Assembly (NCBI GenBank): GCA_020247305.1
Contig: JADCJE010000008.1
Location: 18,807 to 82,806 of the forward strand
Origin: Phycisphaerales bacterium
Lineage (GTDB): Bacteria > Planctomycetota > UBA1135 > UBA2386
Reading direction: 5' to 3'
DNA: 64,000 nt
Made by a program: the position numbers and the translations under genes. The first letter of the stretch is position 1. Every line of letters begins with the position of its first letter. The notes beneath the pieces were generated by a model that did no database searches, was not told where the DNA came from, and was given only the letters and a program-made list of their open reading frames with translations. Shown here in pieces: positions 7,778-16,030 of this stretch.

Positions 7778-8833
7778 TCAGTTGTTGAGCGTGAGCCGGT
7801 AGCCGTTGGTCAGCGAGAAGACGAGGCAGTTGCCGGCGGTGCCGTAGTCGAGGCCCTGCACGCCGAGCGAGAAGCCGCAGAGGCTCGCGTCCATCGGGAT
7901 GGCGAGGACGCTCGACGTGCCGACGACGGTGACGTCCCAGCTGTGCGCGATCGTGCAGGTGCACAGGGAGACCGGCTGGCTGATGAAGCCGTAGCCGATG
8001 ACGCCGGCGCCGAGCACGTTCGACAGGTTCGTGCGCAGGTAGCCACCGACGTTGGGCGAACCCTCGACGGTGATGCCGGTCAAGCCGCACGCCGTCGCCG
8101 TCTGCGTGATCGCGCCGGGCGTGCCGGCCGCGCCGAGGAGACGGAACGGCATGCCCTGGGCGAACGGGCTCGCCGCTGCGCCGCTGACGACGGGCAGCCA
8201 GGCTGCCGTCGCGCCGGCCTTCTGCTCGGCGTTGCCGGTGGCGCCCTGACCGAGGGTCGCGAGCGGCGGGCACCACGGCCCCGAAGCAAGCGAACCGGTC
8301 AGCGACCACTGCAGCCAGTACACGCCGGCCGTCAGCGTGACCGGCGTCGGCAGCGCGACCTTCACGGACATGATCGGCCGGCTCGTCGCGGCCTGGACCG
8401 TGTCCTGGACGCGGAACACGCCGGAGAAGGCGTGGCTGACGAGATTGGACGCGAACAGGTTGTTGGCGAAGCCGGGGCTGCCGGCGACCGGCGCGCCGCT
8501 CGCGCTCGGCGCCGCGTTGAGGATCTCCAGGAACACGCCCGTGGCCGTCGGCACGGCCGACGAGGCGCCGGTCTGGTAATAGAAGAGTTCTACCTGCTCG
8601 ATGACCGTCGCCGCACCGACGGCGAAGTCGTCGGCGACCACGACGCTGGCGGCGTTGTTCATGCCGAAGCCGAACACGCTGTGGAAGCCGGCGGCAGGCG
8701 CCGGCGGCGACGCCGTGACGCTGGTTTGCAGGAGGGAGAGGTTGCCGGAGTTGGCGAACGGACCGTTGTCGTAGACGACGGCCTGCGCCGCGGTCGACGC
8801 GGCGAGGAGCAGCATGGGGAAGATCTTCTTCAT
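7778..8833 (-). CDS. Secreted protein of unknown function with signal peptide
   Basis: ATG 8833 begins a textbook signal peptide (MKKIFPMLLLAASTAAQA), predicted to be cut before VVYDNG; the open frame extends upstream to 8911 without any sign of coding. The 351-aa product is rich in Ala, Gly, Val and Thr with beta-sandwich character. The middle (TAGVYWLQWSLTG) resembles carbohydrate-binding or discoidin-like folds. The C-terminus (LDYGTAGNCLVFSLTNGYRL) looks like a short sorting or adhesion domain of the type found on many extracellular Planctomycetota proteins; that comparison is from memory. Only two or three Cys pairs occur, fitting an extracytoplasmic protein. Function unknown. Confidence 0.7.
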   Translation of the reverse strand: MKKIFPMLLLAASTAAQAVVYDNGPFANSGNLSLLQTSVTASPPAPAAGFHSVFGFGMNNAASVVVADDFAVGAATVIEQVELFYYQTGASSAVPTATGVFLEILNAAPSASGAPVAGSPGFANNLFASNLVSHAFSGVFRVQDTVQAATSRPIMSVKVALPTPVTLTAGVYWLQWSLTGSLASGPWCPPLATLGQGATGNAEQKAGATAAWLPVVSGAAASPFAQGMPFRLLGAAGTPGAITQTATACGLTGITVEGSPNVGGYLRTNLSNVLGAGVIGYGFISQPVSLCTCTIAHSWDVTVVGTSSVLAIPMDASLCGFSLGVQGLDYGTAGNCLVFSLTNGYRLTLNN

Positions 8834-8882
8834 GGTCAGGGTCGCAGGGTGCGGATCAGGCGTTGCAAAACGTGATTGCGGC

Positions 8883-8938
8883 GGCGAACTGGATTTCGTT
8901 CGCCTTCGCATTTTTTACCGCAACGCGGTAAGTTCGCC
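8883..8938. promoter_or_regulatory. Nested inverted repeats upstream of the secreted-protein gene
   Basis: An outer pair GGCGAACT/AGTTCGCC (8883-8890, 8931-8938) encloses an inner perfect hairpin TTACCGC-AAC-GCGGTAA (8915-8931). A T-run sits at 8911-8916, on the wrong side for a rho-independent terminator in either direction. It is the only AT-rich patch of the 315-bp gap 8834-9148, which otherwise shows nothing supportable. Operator or promoter region of the gene starting at 8833 is the likeliest reading. Confidence 0.4.
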
Positions 8939-9148
8939 CACTCCCTCCCTCGCGACGCGTCGCTCCGGCGCGACGCCGAACGGGCCGCCGGCAACTCCTA
9001 CAGACCTTCGGCGCATCGCCGGCGCCGTCGTCGCGGCGCCAAGACGCCGGCCGCATGGCGGATTCCCAGCCTGTCGGCAACCGTGCGGCGGCGCGTCCCG
9101 GGCAGCAGGGTCATCACGTCAGCCGTCAGGCGCAGCTTCACCGGACGC

Positions 9149-10501
9149 TCAGTCGTCCCGCTCGATGCCGGCGAGCGCCAGCACCTTGTCCACCATCGCG
9201 CCGAGCACGAAGACGACCATCTGGTCGTGCGCGTGCAGTTCGTCTTCGCCGCGCGGGATCAGCACCGTGCCGTCTTCGCGCGTGATCGCGGCGACGACGC
9301 AACCGCGCGGGAAGCCGGCGTCCTTGAGCGACTTGCCGACGAGGTCGCTGCCCGAGGGCAACTCCAACTCCAGCACCTCGGCCTTGCCCTCCTCGATCGT
9401 CGCGACGGTCGAGATGCTGCGGCTGCGCACGAACGCCAGGATGCGGTTGGCGCAGAGCAGGCGCGGCGACACGGCGACGTCGATGCCCAGGCGCTGGTAC
9501 AGCGAGACGTAGTCGGGCTTGTGCACCAGAGCCACCGCGCGGGCGACGCCGAGCGACTTCGCCAGCTGGCACGACATCAGGTTGCGCTCGTCCTCGTCGG
9601 CGACGCCGAGGAACGCGTCGGCCGCGCCGACGTGCTCTTCCTGCAGGAAGTTCAGGTCGGTCGCGTCGGCGTGCAGCACGGTGACGCCCTTCAGCGCGTC
9701 GCTCAGGCGCTCGGCCTCGGCGCGGTCCTCGACGACGACGCGCACGTCGACGTGGTCGCGCTGCAGCGCCTGGGCGACCTGCATGGCGATGCCCGTGCCG
9801 CCGTAGACGACGACGCTGCGCGTCGCCGCGGGCGCATGGCCCATACGGGCCTCGAAAGACGCGAGCGCTCGCGGCTCGCCGAGCACGATCATCTCGTCGT
9901 CGGCGCGCAGTACGTCGGCGCCGCCGGGCACGATGACTTCGTGGTCGCGGTCGATGGCGGCGACGATCGTGCCCTGCGGCATGCGCAGGTCCTTGATCGC
10001 CTGCCCCGTCGGCGCCGCGCCGGCGGCGACGCGGAAGCGCCGCAGCTGCACGCGGCCCTCGGCGAAGTTGTCGACGCCCAGCCCCTTGGTCTGGCGCACC
10101 GTCTTGACCAGCTCCTCGGCGGCGAGGTCGTCGAGCGACAGCAGCAGGTCGTACTGCAGGTTGCGGCGGAAGAACGTGCGCGAGCGGCGGACTGCGGAGG
10201 TGTCGCGCAGCCGAAGCACGGTCTTCTTCGCCCCCATGCGCTTGCCGAACAGCGCGGTCAGCATGTTGACCTTGTCGTCGTTCGACACCGCCAGGATCAG
10301 GTCGGCGGCGTGCGCGTCGGCCTTGTCGAGCACGTCAGGTCGCGAGCCGTCGCCGTGCACCGCCTGCACGTCGAGCAGGTCGGCGACCCGGCGGATGCGG
10401 TGCAGGTCCGGATCGACGACGGTGATCGCATGGCCCTCCGTCGACAGCACCTTCGCCAGGTAGGAACCGACCTCGCCGAGACCGACGATCAGGATGTTCA
10501 T
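9149..10501 (-). CDS. trkA: Trk system potassium uptake regulatory protein TrkA
   Basis: The 450-aa protein starts MNILIVGLGEVGSYLAKVL, a Rossmann NAD-binding glycine motif (GLGEVGS) characteristic of TrkA-N. It has the TrkA layout of two repeats: TrkA-N ~1-120, TrkA-C ~140-220, a second TrkA-N ~230-350 and a second TrkA-C to the end. In the second repeat the glycine motif is altered to VYGGTGIA, so only the first may bind nucleotide. TrkA forms a cytoplasmic ring gating the TrkH/TrkG K+ channel; no trkH is in the window. The frame runs on upstream of ATG 10501, but only this start gives the canonical N-terminus. Divergent from the trpG-like gene with a 36-bp gap. Confidence 0.93.
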   Translation of the reverse strand: MNILIVGLGEVGSYLAKVLSTEGHAITVVDPDLHRIRRVADLLDVQAVHGDGSRPDVLDKADAHAADLILAVSNDDKVNMLTALFGKRMGAKKTVLRLRDTSAVRRSRTFFRRNLQYDLLLSLDDLAAEELVKTVRQTKGLGVDNFAEGRVQLRRFRVAAGAAPTGQAIKDLRMPQGTIVAAIDRDHEVIVPGGADVLRADDEMIVLGEPRALASFEARMGHAPAATRSVVVYGGTGIAMQVAQALQRDHVDVRVVVEDRAEAERLSDALKGVTVLHADATDLNFLQEEHVGAADAFLGVADEDERNLMSCQLAKSLGVARAVALVHKPDYVSLYQRLGIDVAVSPRLLCANRILAFVRSRSISTVATIEEGKAEVLELELPSGSDLVGKSLKDAGFPRGCVVAAITREDGTVLIPRGEDELHAHDQMVVFVLGAMVDKVLALAGIERDD

Positions 10502-10514
10502 CAGGAAAGGCGGG

Positions 10515-10522
10515 ACGATACT
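10515..10522. promoter_or_regulatory. Overlapping divergent -10 elements (bidirectional promoter candidate)
   Basis: The octamer ACGATACT reads TATCGT on the minus strand (13 nt before the trkA ATG) and GATACT on the plus strand (15 nt before the TTG of the trpG-like gene). Both operons would start within about 20 bp of each other from shared -10 DNA. Confidence 0.4.
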
Positions 10523-10537
10523 CTCCGGCCAGCCGGT

Positions 10538-11095
10538 TTGATCCTCCTGCTCGACAACAAGGACTCGTTCGTGTGGAACCTCGCGCAGGCGTTCGGCGCG
10601 CTCGGGGCCGCCGTGGACGTCGTGCGCAGCGACCAGATCGCCGTCGAGGCGCTGGCCGCGGCGCGCGCGATCGTGGTGTCGCCGGGCCCCGGCCGGCCCG
10701 AGGACGCCGGCGTGTCGGTCGCGGCGATCCGGCGCTGGTCGGGCCAACGCCCCATCCTCGGCGTGTGCCTCGGCCATCAGGCGATCGGCGCCGCGTTCGG
10801 CGGCCGCATCGTGCGCGGCGCGCCGATGCACGGCCGCACCTGCCGGATCGACCACGCGGCGGACGGCCTGTTCGCCGGCCTGCCGCAGCCGCTGGAGGTC
10901 TGCCGCTACCACTCGCTGTACGTCGCCGACCCGCTGCCCGCCGACCTGGTCGCGACGGCGCGCACCGGCGACGGCGCGGTGATGGCGCTGCGCCACCGCG
11001 CGCACCCCACCTTCGGCGTGCAGTTCCACCCCGAGTCGTTCCGGACGCCCGCGGGCCCGGCGCTGCTCGCCAACTTCCTGCGCGAGGTCGCATGA
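10538..11095 (+). CDS. Class I glutamine amidotransferase, anthranilate/aminodeoxychorismate synthase component II
   Basis: From TTG 10538 the protein is 185 aa: MILLLDNKDSFVWNLAQAFG at the N-terminus, oxyanion motif VVSPGPGRPEDAG, nucleophile in GVCLGHQAIG, and the His-Glu pair in VQFHPES. These are TrpG/PabA hallmarks; the enzyme releases ammonia from glutamine for the chorismate-using partner subunit. TTG is the only start that keeps the conserved ILLLDN strand without adding junk. No trpE or pabB is near, so tryptophan and folate roles cannot be separated. Its TGA overlaps the next ATG (ATGA), making it the first gene of a five-gene coupled operon otherwise devoted to transport, lipid A and quinone-type decarboxylation. 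Confidence 0.85.
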   Translation: MILLLDNKDSFVWNLAQAFGALGAAVDVVRSDQIAVEALAAARAIVVSPGPGRPEDAGVSVAAIRRWSGQRPILGVCLGHQAIGAAFGGRIVRGAPMHGRTCRIDHAADGLFAGLPQPLEVCRYHSLYVADPLPADLVATARTGDGAVMALRHRAHPTFGVQFHPESFRTPAGPALLANFLREVA

Positions 11096-11988
11096 ACGTG
11101 CCCGCGATCGTCTGCCGCGGCGTCGGCAAGTCGTTCGGCGGCACGCCGGTGCTGCGCGAACTGTCGCTCGTCGTGCCCACCGGCGAACTGCTCGGTCTCG
11201 TCGGTCCCAACGGCGCGGGCAAGTCGACCCTGCTGCGCACCCTGGTCGGCCTCGTCGGCCGCGATTCCGGCGCGGTCGCCGTGCTCGGACTCGACCCCGG
11301 CCGCGATCCGGTCGCCGTGACCCGGCGTGCCTGCTACCTGCCCGGCGAGACCGGCGTGTACCTGCAGATGACCGGCGCCGAGTTCCTCGCCTTCGCCAGC
11401 GGCTTCCATCCGCGGCGCGACGCTGCGCGCGAACGGCGTCTCGCCGACGCCTTCGAACTGCCGCTGCGCCGCAAGGTCCGCGGCTACAGCGCCGGCATGA
11501 AGCAGAAGCTGGCGTTGCTGGCGACGCTCGCGCCCGACGTCGACCTCTACCTGCTCGACGAACCCGACCGCGCCCTCGACGCCAGCGTGCGCCTGCTGCT
11601 GCGCGACGAGCTGCGCGCCATGAAGGCGCTCGGCAAGACGATCGTGCTCAGCAGCCACCACCTCAGCGAGGTCGAGACGCTCGCCGACCGGCTGGTGTTC
11701 TTCTGGCAGGGCGCACTGCTCGCCGACGACGAGATCGCGGCGGCGCGGGCGCAGTTGCGGCGGCGGCCGCGCGTGCGGCTGCGTCCCGGCGCGGCGCTGC
11801 CCGCCGGCGCCCGCGAACTGCGCCGCGAGCCCGACGGCACGCTGGTCGTCGAGACCGACGCCGACCCGATGACGTGGCTGCGCGGCGTGCCCGACGGCGC
11901 CGTCGAGTGCGCGGAGATCGGCGTGCCGCGGCTCGACGACCTCTACGACGCGCTGTTCGCCGCGAAGGCGCGCGGAGGCAGGACATGA
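11092..11988 (+). CDS. ABC transporter ATP-binding protein
   Basis: 298 aa with all ABC ATPase motifs: Walker A GPNGAGKST (~residues 40-48), Q-loop region, signature YSAGMKQKL in place of LSGGQ, Walker B with LYLLDEPDRALD, and H-loop LSSHHLSE. The YSxGMKQK signature is typical of ABC-2 type exporters of the CcmA/drug-resistance class. The D-loop region reads DEPDRALD instead of the usual DEPTxGLD. A ~80-residue Arg-rich C-terminal domain follows. It is coupled by ATGA overlaps to the genes on both sides; the next gene is its permease. Exported substrate unknown; the lpxB neighbour hints at an envelope lipid, which is inference. Confidence 0.9.
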   Translation: MNVPAIVCRGVGKSFGGTPVLRELSLVVPTGELLGLVGPNGAGKSTLLRTLVGLVGRDSGAVAVLGLDPGRDPVAVTRRACYLPGETGVYLQMTGAEFLAFASGFHPRRDAARERRLADAFELPLRRKVRGYSAGMKQKLALLATLAPDVDLYLLDEPDRALDASVRLLLRDELRAMKALGKTIVLSSHHLSEVETLADRLVFFWQGALLADDEIAAARAQLRRRPRVRLRPGAALPAGARELRREPDGTLVVETDADPMTWLRGVPDGAVECAEIGVPRLDDLYDALFAAKARGGRT

Positions 11989-12797
11989 TCGCCGGCAAGA
12001 CGTGGCGCGAAGTGCGCTGGATGGCGCTCGCCTACCTCGTGATCCTCGAGGCGCTGTGCGTGCCGGTGCTGCTGCTGTGGCCCGACATCTACGAGGACCT
12101 GCAGCGTTCGACGCTGTTCAAGAACCTCGGCATCGACTTCGCCAAACGCATCCTGCAGGGCGTCACCGACAAGGACGAGCAGATCGCCTACACCAACTGG
12201 GCCGCGGTGATGCTGTTCTTCCGCAGCACCAACCTCGTCTGCGTCGCCGCCGCCGTGCTGTTCGGCACCGGCCTGTTCGCGCGGGAACGCGAGAACCAGA
12301 CGTTCGAGTTCCTGCTCAGCCGTCCGGTCGGCCGCGGCGCGATCCTCTGGCAGAAGACGTGGCCGACGGCGCTGTGCCTCGTGCTGCCGATCTTCCTGGT
12401 CAACCTGTCGGCGATCTTCTGGAGCCGCCGCATCGAGCTGGACCTGCCGCTGGCCGAGTTGCTGCTCGGCTCGGCGCACGCCGGCGCGTTCGTGCTGTTC
12501 TTCCTTGCCGCCACCACGTTGCTCTCGGTGCTGCTGCGCACGCAGGCGCACGTCGCCGCCGCCATCGGCGCGTTCGCCGTGCTGCAGATCGGCGTCTACC
12601 TGACGCAAAGGCTGCGGCCGTACAGTCTGTTCAAGCTCGCCGACTTCGAGTGGTACGGACCGCTGCTCAACGGCAACGTCTCGGCCCGGCAGATGTTCGA
12701 TCCGCTGCACGGGCCCGGCTACACGACGTGGCTGCTGCTGGCGGCGGCGGCGTGCTACGCGCTCTGCCTGCGCGCGCTGCGCAAGGCGACGCCGTGA
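11985..12797 (+). CDS. ABC-2 type transporter permease
   Basis: 270 aa with about six hydrophobic segments (e.g. MALAYLVILEALCVPVLLLW, TNLVCVAAAVLFGTGLFA, TALCLVLPIFLVNLSAIFW). The motif GLFARERENQTFEFLLSRPV is the ABC-2 coupling signature found before the second or third helix of such permeases. It starts with ATGA overlapping the ATPase stop, so both halves are made together. It probably forms a homodimer with two copies of the preceding ATPase. Confidence 0.85.
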   Translation: MIAGKTWREVRWMALAYLVILEALCVPVLLLWPDIYEDLQRSTLFKNLGIDFAKRILQGVTDKDEQIAYTNWAAVMLFFRSTNLVCVAAAVLFGTGLFARERENQTFEFLLSRPVGRGAILWQKTWPTALCLVLPIFLVNLSAIFWSRRIELDLPLAELLLGSAHAGAFVLFFLAATTLLSVLLRTQAHVAAAIGAFAVLQIGVYLTQRLRPYSLFKLADFEWYGPLLNGNVSARQMFDPLHGPGYTTWLLLAAAACYALCLRALRKATP

Positions 12798-14146
12798 TGC
12801 CGATCGCGGTCGAGGTCGGGCTGACGCTGGTGCGCGAGGTCCTGCGGGCGCTGCTGACGCCGGTGCGCCTGCTGCTGTACCTGCCGGCCCGCCGGCGCTG
12901 GCGCCAGCTCGCCCGCGCGGCGCTGGCGAGCGCCGCGGCGGCGCCGCCGCAGGCGCCGACCACGCGCTTGCAGGCCTTCCTCGCCGCCCGCCGGCCACCG
13001 CGCGGCGCGACGCCGCACGTGTTCCTGTCCGCGGGCGAGGCCAGCGGCGAAGCGCACGCCGCGCGGTTGCTGCGCGAACTTCCGGGCGTGCGCGCCACCG
13101 CCTTCGGCGGCGCGCTGCTGCTGGCGGCCGGAGCCGACGTGAAGGTCCAGCTCAGCGAACACGCGGTGATGGGCGTGCGCGGCGTGCTGGCGCAGCTGCC
13201 GCTGATCCTGCGCGCCTTCGCCGCCTACCTGCGCGTGCTGCGCGACGATCCGCCCGACCTCGTCGTGCTGGTCGACTACCCGGGCCTGCACGTCGTGATG
13301 GCGAAGGCGGCGAGGCGCCGCGGCATCCCGGTGCTGCACTACGTCGCGCCGCAGTACTGGGCCTGGGGCCCGTGGCGCATGCGCCGCTACCGTCGCGCCG
13401 TCGACGGCACGCTGACGATCCTGCCGTTCGAGGCGGCGTTCTTCGACCGCTTTGCCGTGCCCGCCGCCTACATCGGCCACCCGCTGCTCGACGAACTCGC
13501 CGACCACCCGCCGGACGCCGCCGCGGTGGCGGCCGTGCGCGCGCGCCGCACGCTCGTGCTGCTGCCCGGCAGCCGCCGCGCCGAGATCGACGCCAACCTG
13601 CCCGGCATGCTCGGCGTCGCCAAGGCCCTGCTCGCCGACGATCCGACCGCGCGCGTCGTGCTGCCGCACAAGAATCCGCGCCGCACCGCGCGCATCCGCG
13701 AACTGCTGGCCGCGCACGCCGCCGGCTTCGTCGAACACCACGAAGGCCCGCTCGCGCCGTGGCTCGCCGGCGCGCGACTCGTGCTGGCGAAGAGCGGCAC
13801 CGGCTCGCTGGAGGCCTGCCTGCACGGCAACCCGACGATCGTCGTCTACCAGCTGCGTGGCCCGATCGCGACGCTGGGCTACCGCAACATCCTCAGCGTG
13901 CCGTTCATCGCCGCCGCCAACCTGATCGCCGGCCGCGAGGTCGTGCCCGAATTCTGCTTCCACCGCCCCGCGGGCTGGCACGAAGTGCTCGCCACGGCGC
14001 GGCGGCTGTGGACCGACGACGCGGCGCGTGCATCCTGCCGCCAGGGCCTCGACGAAGTGCGGGCGCGCCTCGGCGCGCCGGGCGCCACCGCCCGCGTCGC
14101 CGACGTCGTGCGCGCCTTCCTCGCCGCCCCGCCAACCCGCCGATGA
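12797..14146 (+). CDS. lpxB: Lipid-A-disaccharide synthase LpxB
   Basis: 449 aa. The core from ~residue 75 has the GT19 motifs FLSAGEASGEAHAARLL, VVLVDYPGLHVVMAK, HYVAPQYWAWGPWR, LLPGSRRAEIDANLP, and LAKSGTGSLEACL. LpxB joins UDP-diacylglucosamine to lipid X at the inner membrane, the disaccharide step of lipid A synthesis. The family is usually ~380 aa; here ~70 extra N-terminal residues include an amphipathic, hydrophobic stretch (LTPVRLLLYLPARRR) that could add membrane attachment. The start codon shares a base with the permease stop (TGATG). Its presence implies LPS and an outer membrane. Other lpx genes are not in the window. Confidence 0.93.
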   Translation: MPIAVEVGLTLVREVLRALLTPVRLLLYLPARRRWRQLARAALASAAAAPPQAPTTRLQAFLAARRPPRGATPHVFLSAGEASGEAHAARLLRELPGVRATAFGGALLLAAGADVKVQLSEHAVMGVRGVLAQLPLILRAFAAYLRVLRDDPPDLVVLVDYPGLHVVMAKAARRRGIPVLHYVAPQYWAWGPWRMRRYRRAVDGTLTILPFEAAFFDRFAVPAAYIGHPLLDELADHPPDAAAVAAVRARRTLVLLPGSRRAEIDANLPGMLGVAKALLADDPTARVVLPHKNPRRTARIRELLAAHAAGFVEHHEGPLAPWLAGARLVLAKSGTGSLEACLHGNPTIVVYQLRGPIATLGYRNILSVPFIAAANLIAGREVVPEFCFHRPAGWHEVLATARRLWTDDAARASCRQGLDEVRARLGAPGATARVADVVRAFLAAPPTRR

Positions 14147-15948
14147 CCTCCCCGCTGCTCGATCTGCGCGCGTTCCTCGACCTGCTGCGGCGCGAAGGCG
14201 ACCTCGTCACCATCGACGCCGAGGTCGACCCCGACCTCGAAGCCGCCGAGGTCCACCGCCGCGTGATCGCCGCCGGCGGCCCGGCGCTGTTGTTCCGCCG
14301 CGTCAAGGGCTCGCCGTGGCCGGTGGTCACCAACCTGTTCGGCACTGCGCGCCGCGTCGAACTGGCGTTCGGCCGGCGGCCGTTGGAGCTGGTGCAGCGC
14401 CTCGCCGACGCGCCGCACACCATGCTGCCGCCGAGCCTCGCCAAGCTGTGGGCGCAGCGCGACCTGATCGGCTCGCTGCTCAAGGTCGGCCGCAAGCGCG
14501 TGCGTTCGGCGCCGCTGCTCGACGTGCAGGACCGGCCGCCGGCGCTGGGCCGCCTGCCGCTGCTGCGCACCTGGAGCGAGGACGGCGGGCCGTTCGTCAC
14601 GCTGCCGCTGGTCTACACCGAGCACCCGCGCGGGCTCGGCAGCAACCTCGGCATGTACCGCATCCAGCGGCACGGCGACGACCGCGTCGGCCTGCACGTG
14701 CAGATCGGCAAGGGCGGCGGCTTCCACCTCGCCGAGCACGAGCGCCTCGGCACGCCGATGCCGGTCGCCGTGCACATCGGCGGCCCGCCGGCGCTGATCC
14801 TGTCGGCGATCGCGCCGCTGCCCGAGAACGTGCCCGAGGTGCTGCTGTGCTCGCTGCTGCTCGGCCAGCGCCTGCGCAGCGCCAGGTCGACGCACACGCC
14901 GCTGGCGCTGCAGGCCGACGCCGAGTTCTGCATCCTCGGCGACGTGCATCCGGGCGAGCGCCATCCCGAAGGCCCGTTCGGCGACCACTACGGCTACTAC
15001 TCGCTGCGCCACGACTACCCGCTGGTGCGCGTGCACACGCTGGCGCGCCGGCGCGAGCCGATCCTGGCCGCGACCGTCGTCGGCAAGCCGCGCCAGGAGG
15101 ACTTCTTCCTCGGCGACTACCTGCAGGAGCTGCTGCTGCCGCTGGCCAAGGTGGCGATGCCGCAGGTCAAGGACCTGTGGTCGTACGGCGAGACCGGCTA
15201 CCACGCGCTCGCCGCCGCGGTCGTGCAGGAGCGCTACGGCCGCGAAGCGATGCAGAGCGCCTTCCGCATCCTCGGCGAAGGCCAGCTCAGCCTGACCAAG
15301 TTCCTGCTGCTGACCGACAAGCCGGTCGACCTGCGCGACTTCAAGACGACGCTGGCGCACGTCCTCGCGCGCACGCGCTTCCAGACCGACCTCTACGTGT
15401 TCGGCAGCCTGTCGATGGACACGCTCGACTACGCCGGGCCGGCGGTCAACAAGGGCAGCAAGGGCGTGCTGCTGGGACTCGGCGAGCCGGTGCGCACGCT
15501 GCCCACCGAGTTCACCGGCGCGCTGCCGCCGCAGTTCCCGAAGGCGCGCGTCTTCTGCCCTGGCTGCCTCGTCGTGCAGGGGCCGGGCTTCGCCGGCTGG
15601 CGCACGGCCGCGCGCGACCTCGCGCAGGTTCCAGCGCTTGCCAACTGGCCGCTCGTCGTGCTGGTCGACGACGCCGACAAGGCGGCGAAGTCGGCGGTCA
15701 ACTTCCTGTGGACGACGTTCACGCGCTTCGAGCCGGCCGCCGACCTGCACGGCAAGGACCTGCGCCTCGCCGGCACGCAGCCGTGCTGGACGCCGCCGGT
15801 CGTGATCGACGCGCGCATGAAGCCGACATACCCGAAGGAACTCTTCTGCGACCCGGACACGGCCAAGAAGGTCTCGGCGCGCTGGCGCGAGTACTTCCCG
15901 ACGCGCGACGTCGCCATGGGCGACAGCGACCGCGGCCACCTCGACTGA
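14143..15948 (+). CDS. UbiD-family prenyl-FMN-dependent decarboxylase (menaquinone-type)
   Basis: 601 aa, full length for the family. Motifs: SNLGMYRIQ, which supplies the prFMN-contacting Arg; EGPFGDHYGYYSLRHDYPL; and VVGKPRQEDFFLGDYLQELLLPL. EGPFGD, with Asp where UbiD and Fdc have a second Glu, is as I recall from the menaquinone/futalosine-pathway branch. The metal-ligand His normally found in H-[KR]-G-G is Gly (QIGKGGGFH), with a His five residues on. It would remove a carboxylate from an aromatic quinone precursor using prenylated FMN made by a UbiX not present here. ATGA-coupled to lpxB and last in its operon. Family sure, pathway likely. Confidence 0.85.
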   Translation: MTSPLLDLRAFLDLLRREGDLVTIDAEVDPDLEAAEVHRRVIAAGGPALLFRRVKGSPWPVVTNLFGTARRVELAFGRRPLELVQRLADAPHTMLPPSLAKLWAQRDLIGSLLKVGRKRVRSAPLLDVQDRPPALGRLPLLRTWSEDGGPFVTLPLVYTEHPRGLGSNLGMYRIQRHGDDRVGLHVQIGKGGGFHLAEHERLGTPMPVAVHIGGPPALILSAIAPLPENVPEVLLCSLLLGQRLRSARSTHTPLALQADAEFCILGDVHPGERHPEGPFGDHYGYYSLRHDYPLVRVHTLARRREPILAATVVGKPRQEDFFLGDYLQELLLPLAKVAMPQVKDLWSYGETGYHALAAAVVQERYGREAMQSAFRILGEGQLSLTKFLLLTDKPVDLRDFKTTLAHVLARTRFQTDLYVFGSLSMDTLDYAGPAVNKGSKGVLLGLGEPVRTLPTEFTGALPPQFPKARVFCPGCLVVQGPGFAGWRTAARDLAQVPALANWPLVVLVDDADKAAKSAVNFLWTTFTRFEPAADLHGKDLRLAGTQPCWTPPVVIDARMKPTYPKELFCDPDTAKKVSARWREYFPTRDVAMGDSDRGHLD

Positions 15949-16030
15949 CGGCCCGCGGCGCCGTCCGGACGCGGGCGTGCAGCGCCGCGACGGCGGCCAA
16001 GCGCGCGGTCGCACCCGCACGCCGACCGCG

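Noticed and set aside
8911..8931. Hairpin plus T-run as a rho-independent terminator
   Set aside because: The T-run precedes the stem on the plus strand and becomes an A-run after it on the minus strand, so neither direction fits.
8856..9080. 74-codon minus-strand frame in the 8834-9148 gap
   Set aside because: Composition is Arg-rich without hydrophobic or domain pattern, and it overlaps the inverted repeats; no start context.
10502..11029. N-terminal extension of trkA into the trpG-like gene on the opposite strand
   Set aside because: The frame is open but the Rossmann start MNILIVGLGEVG at 10501 is canonical, and the extension is antisense to a clearly coding gene.
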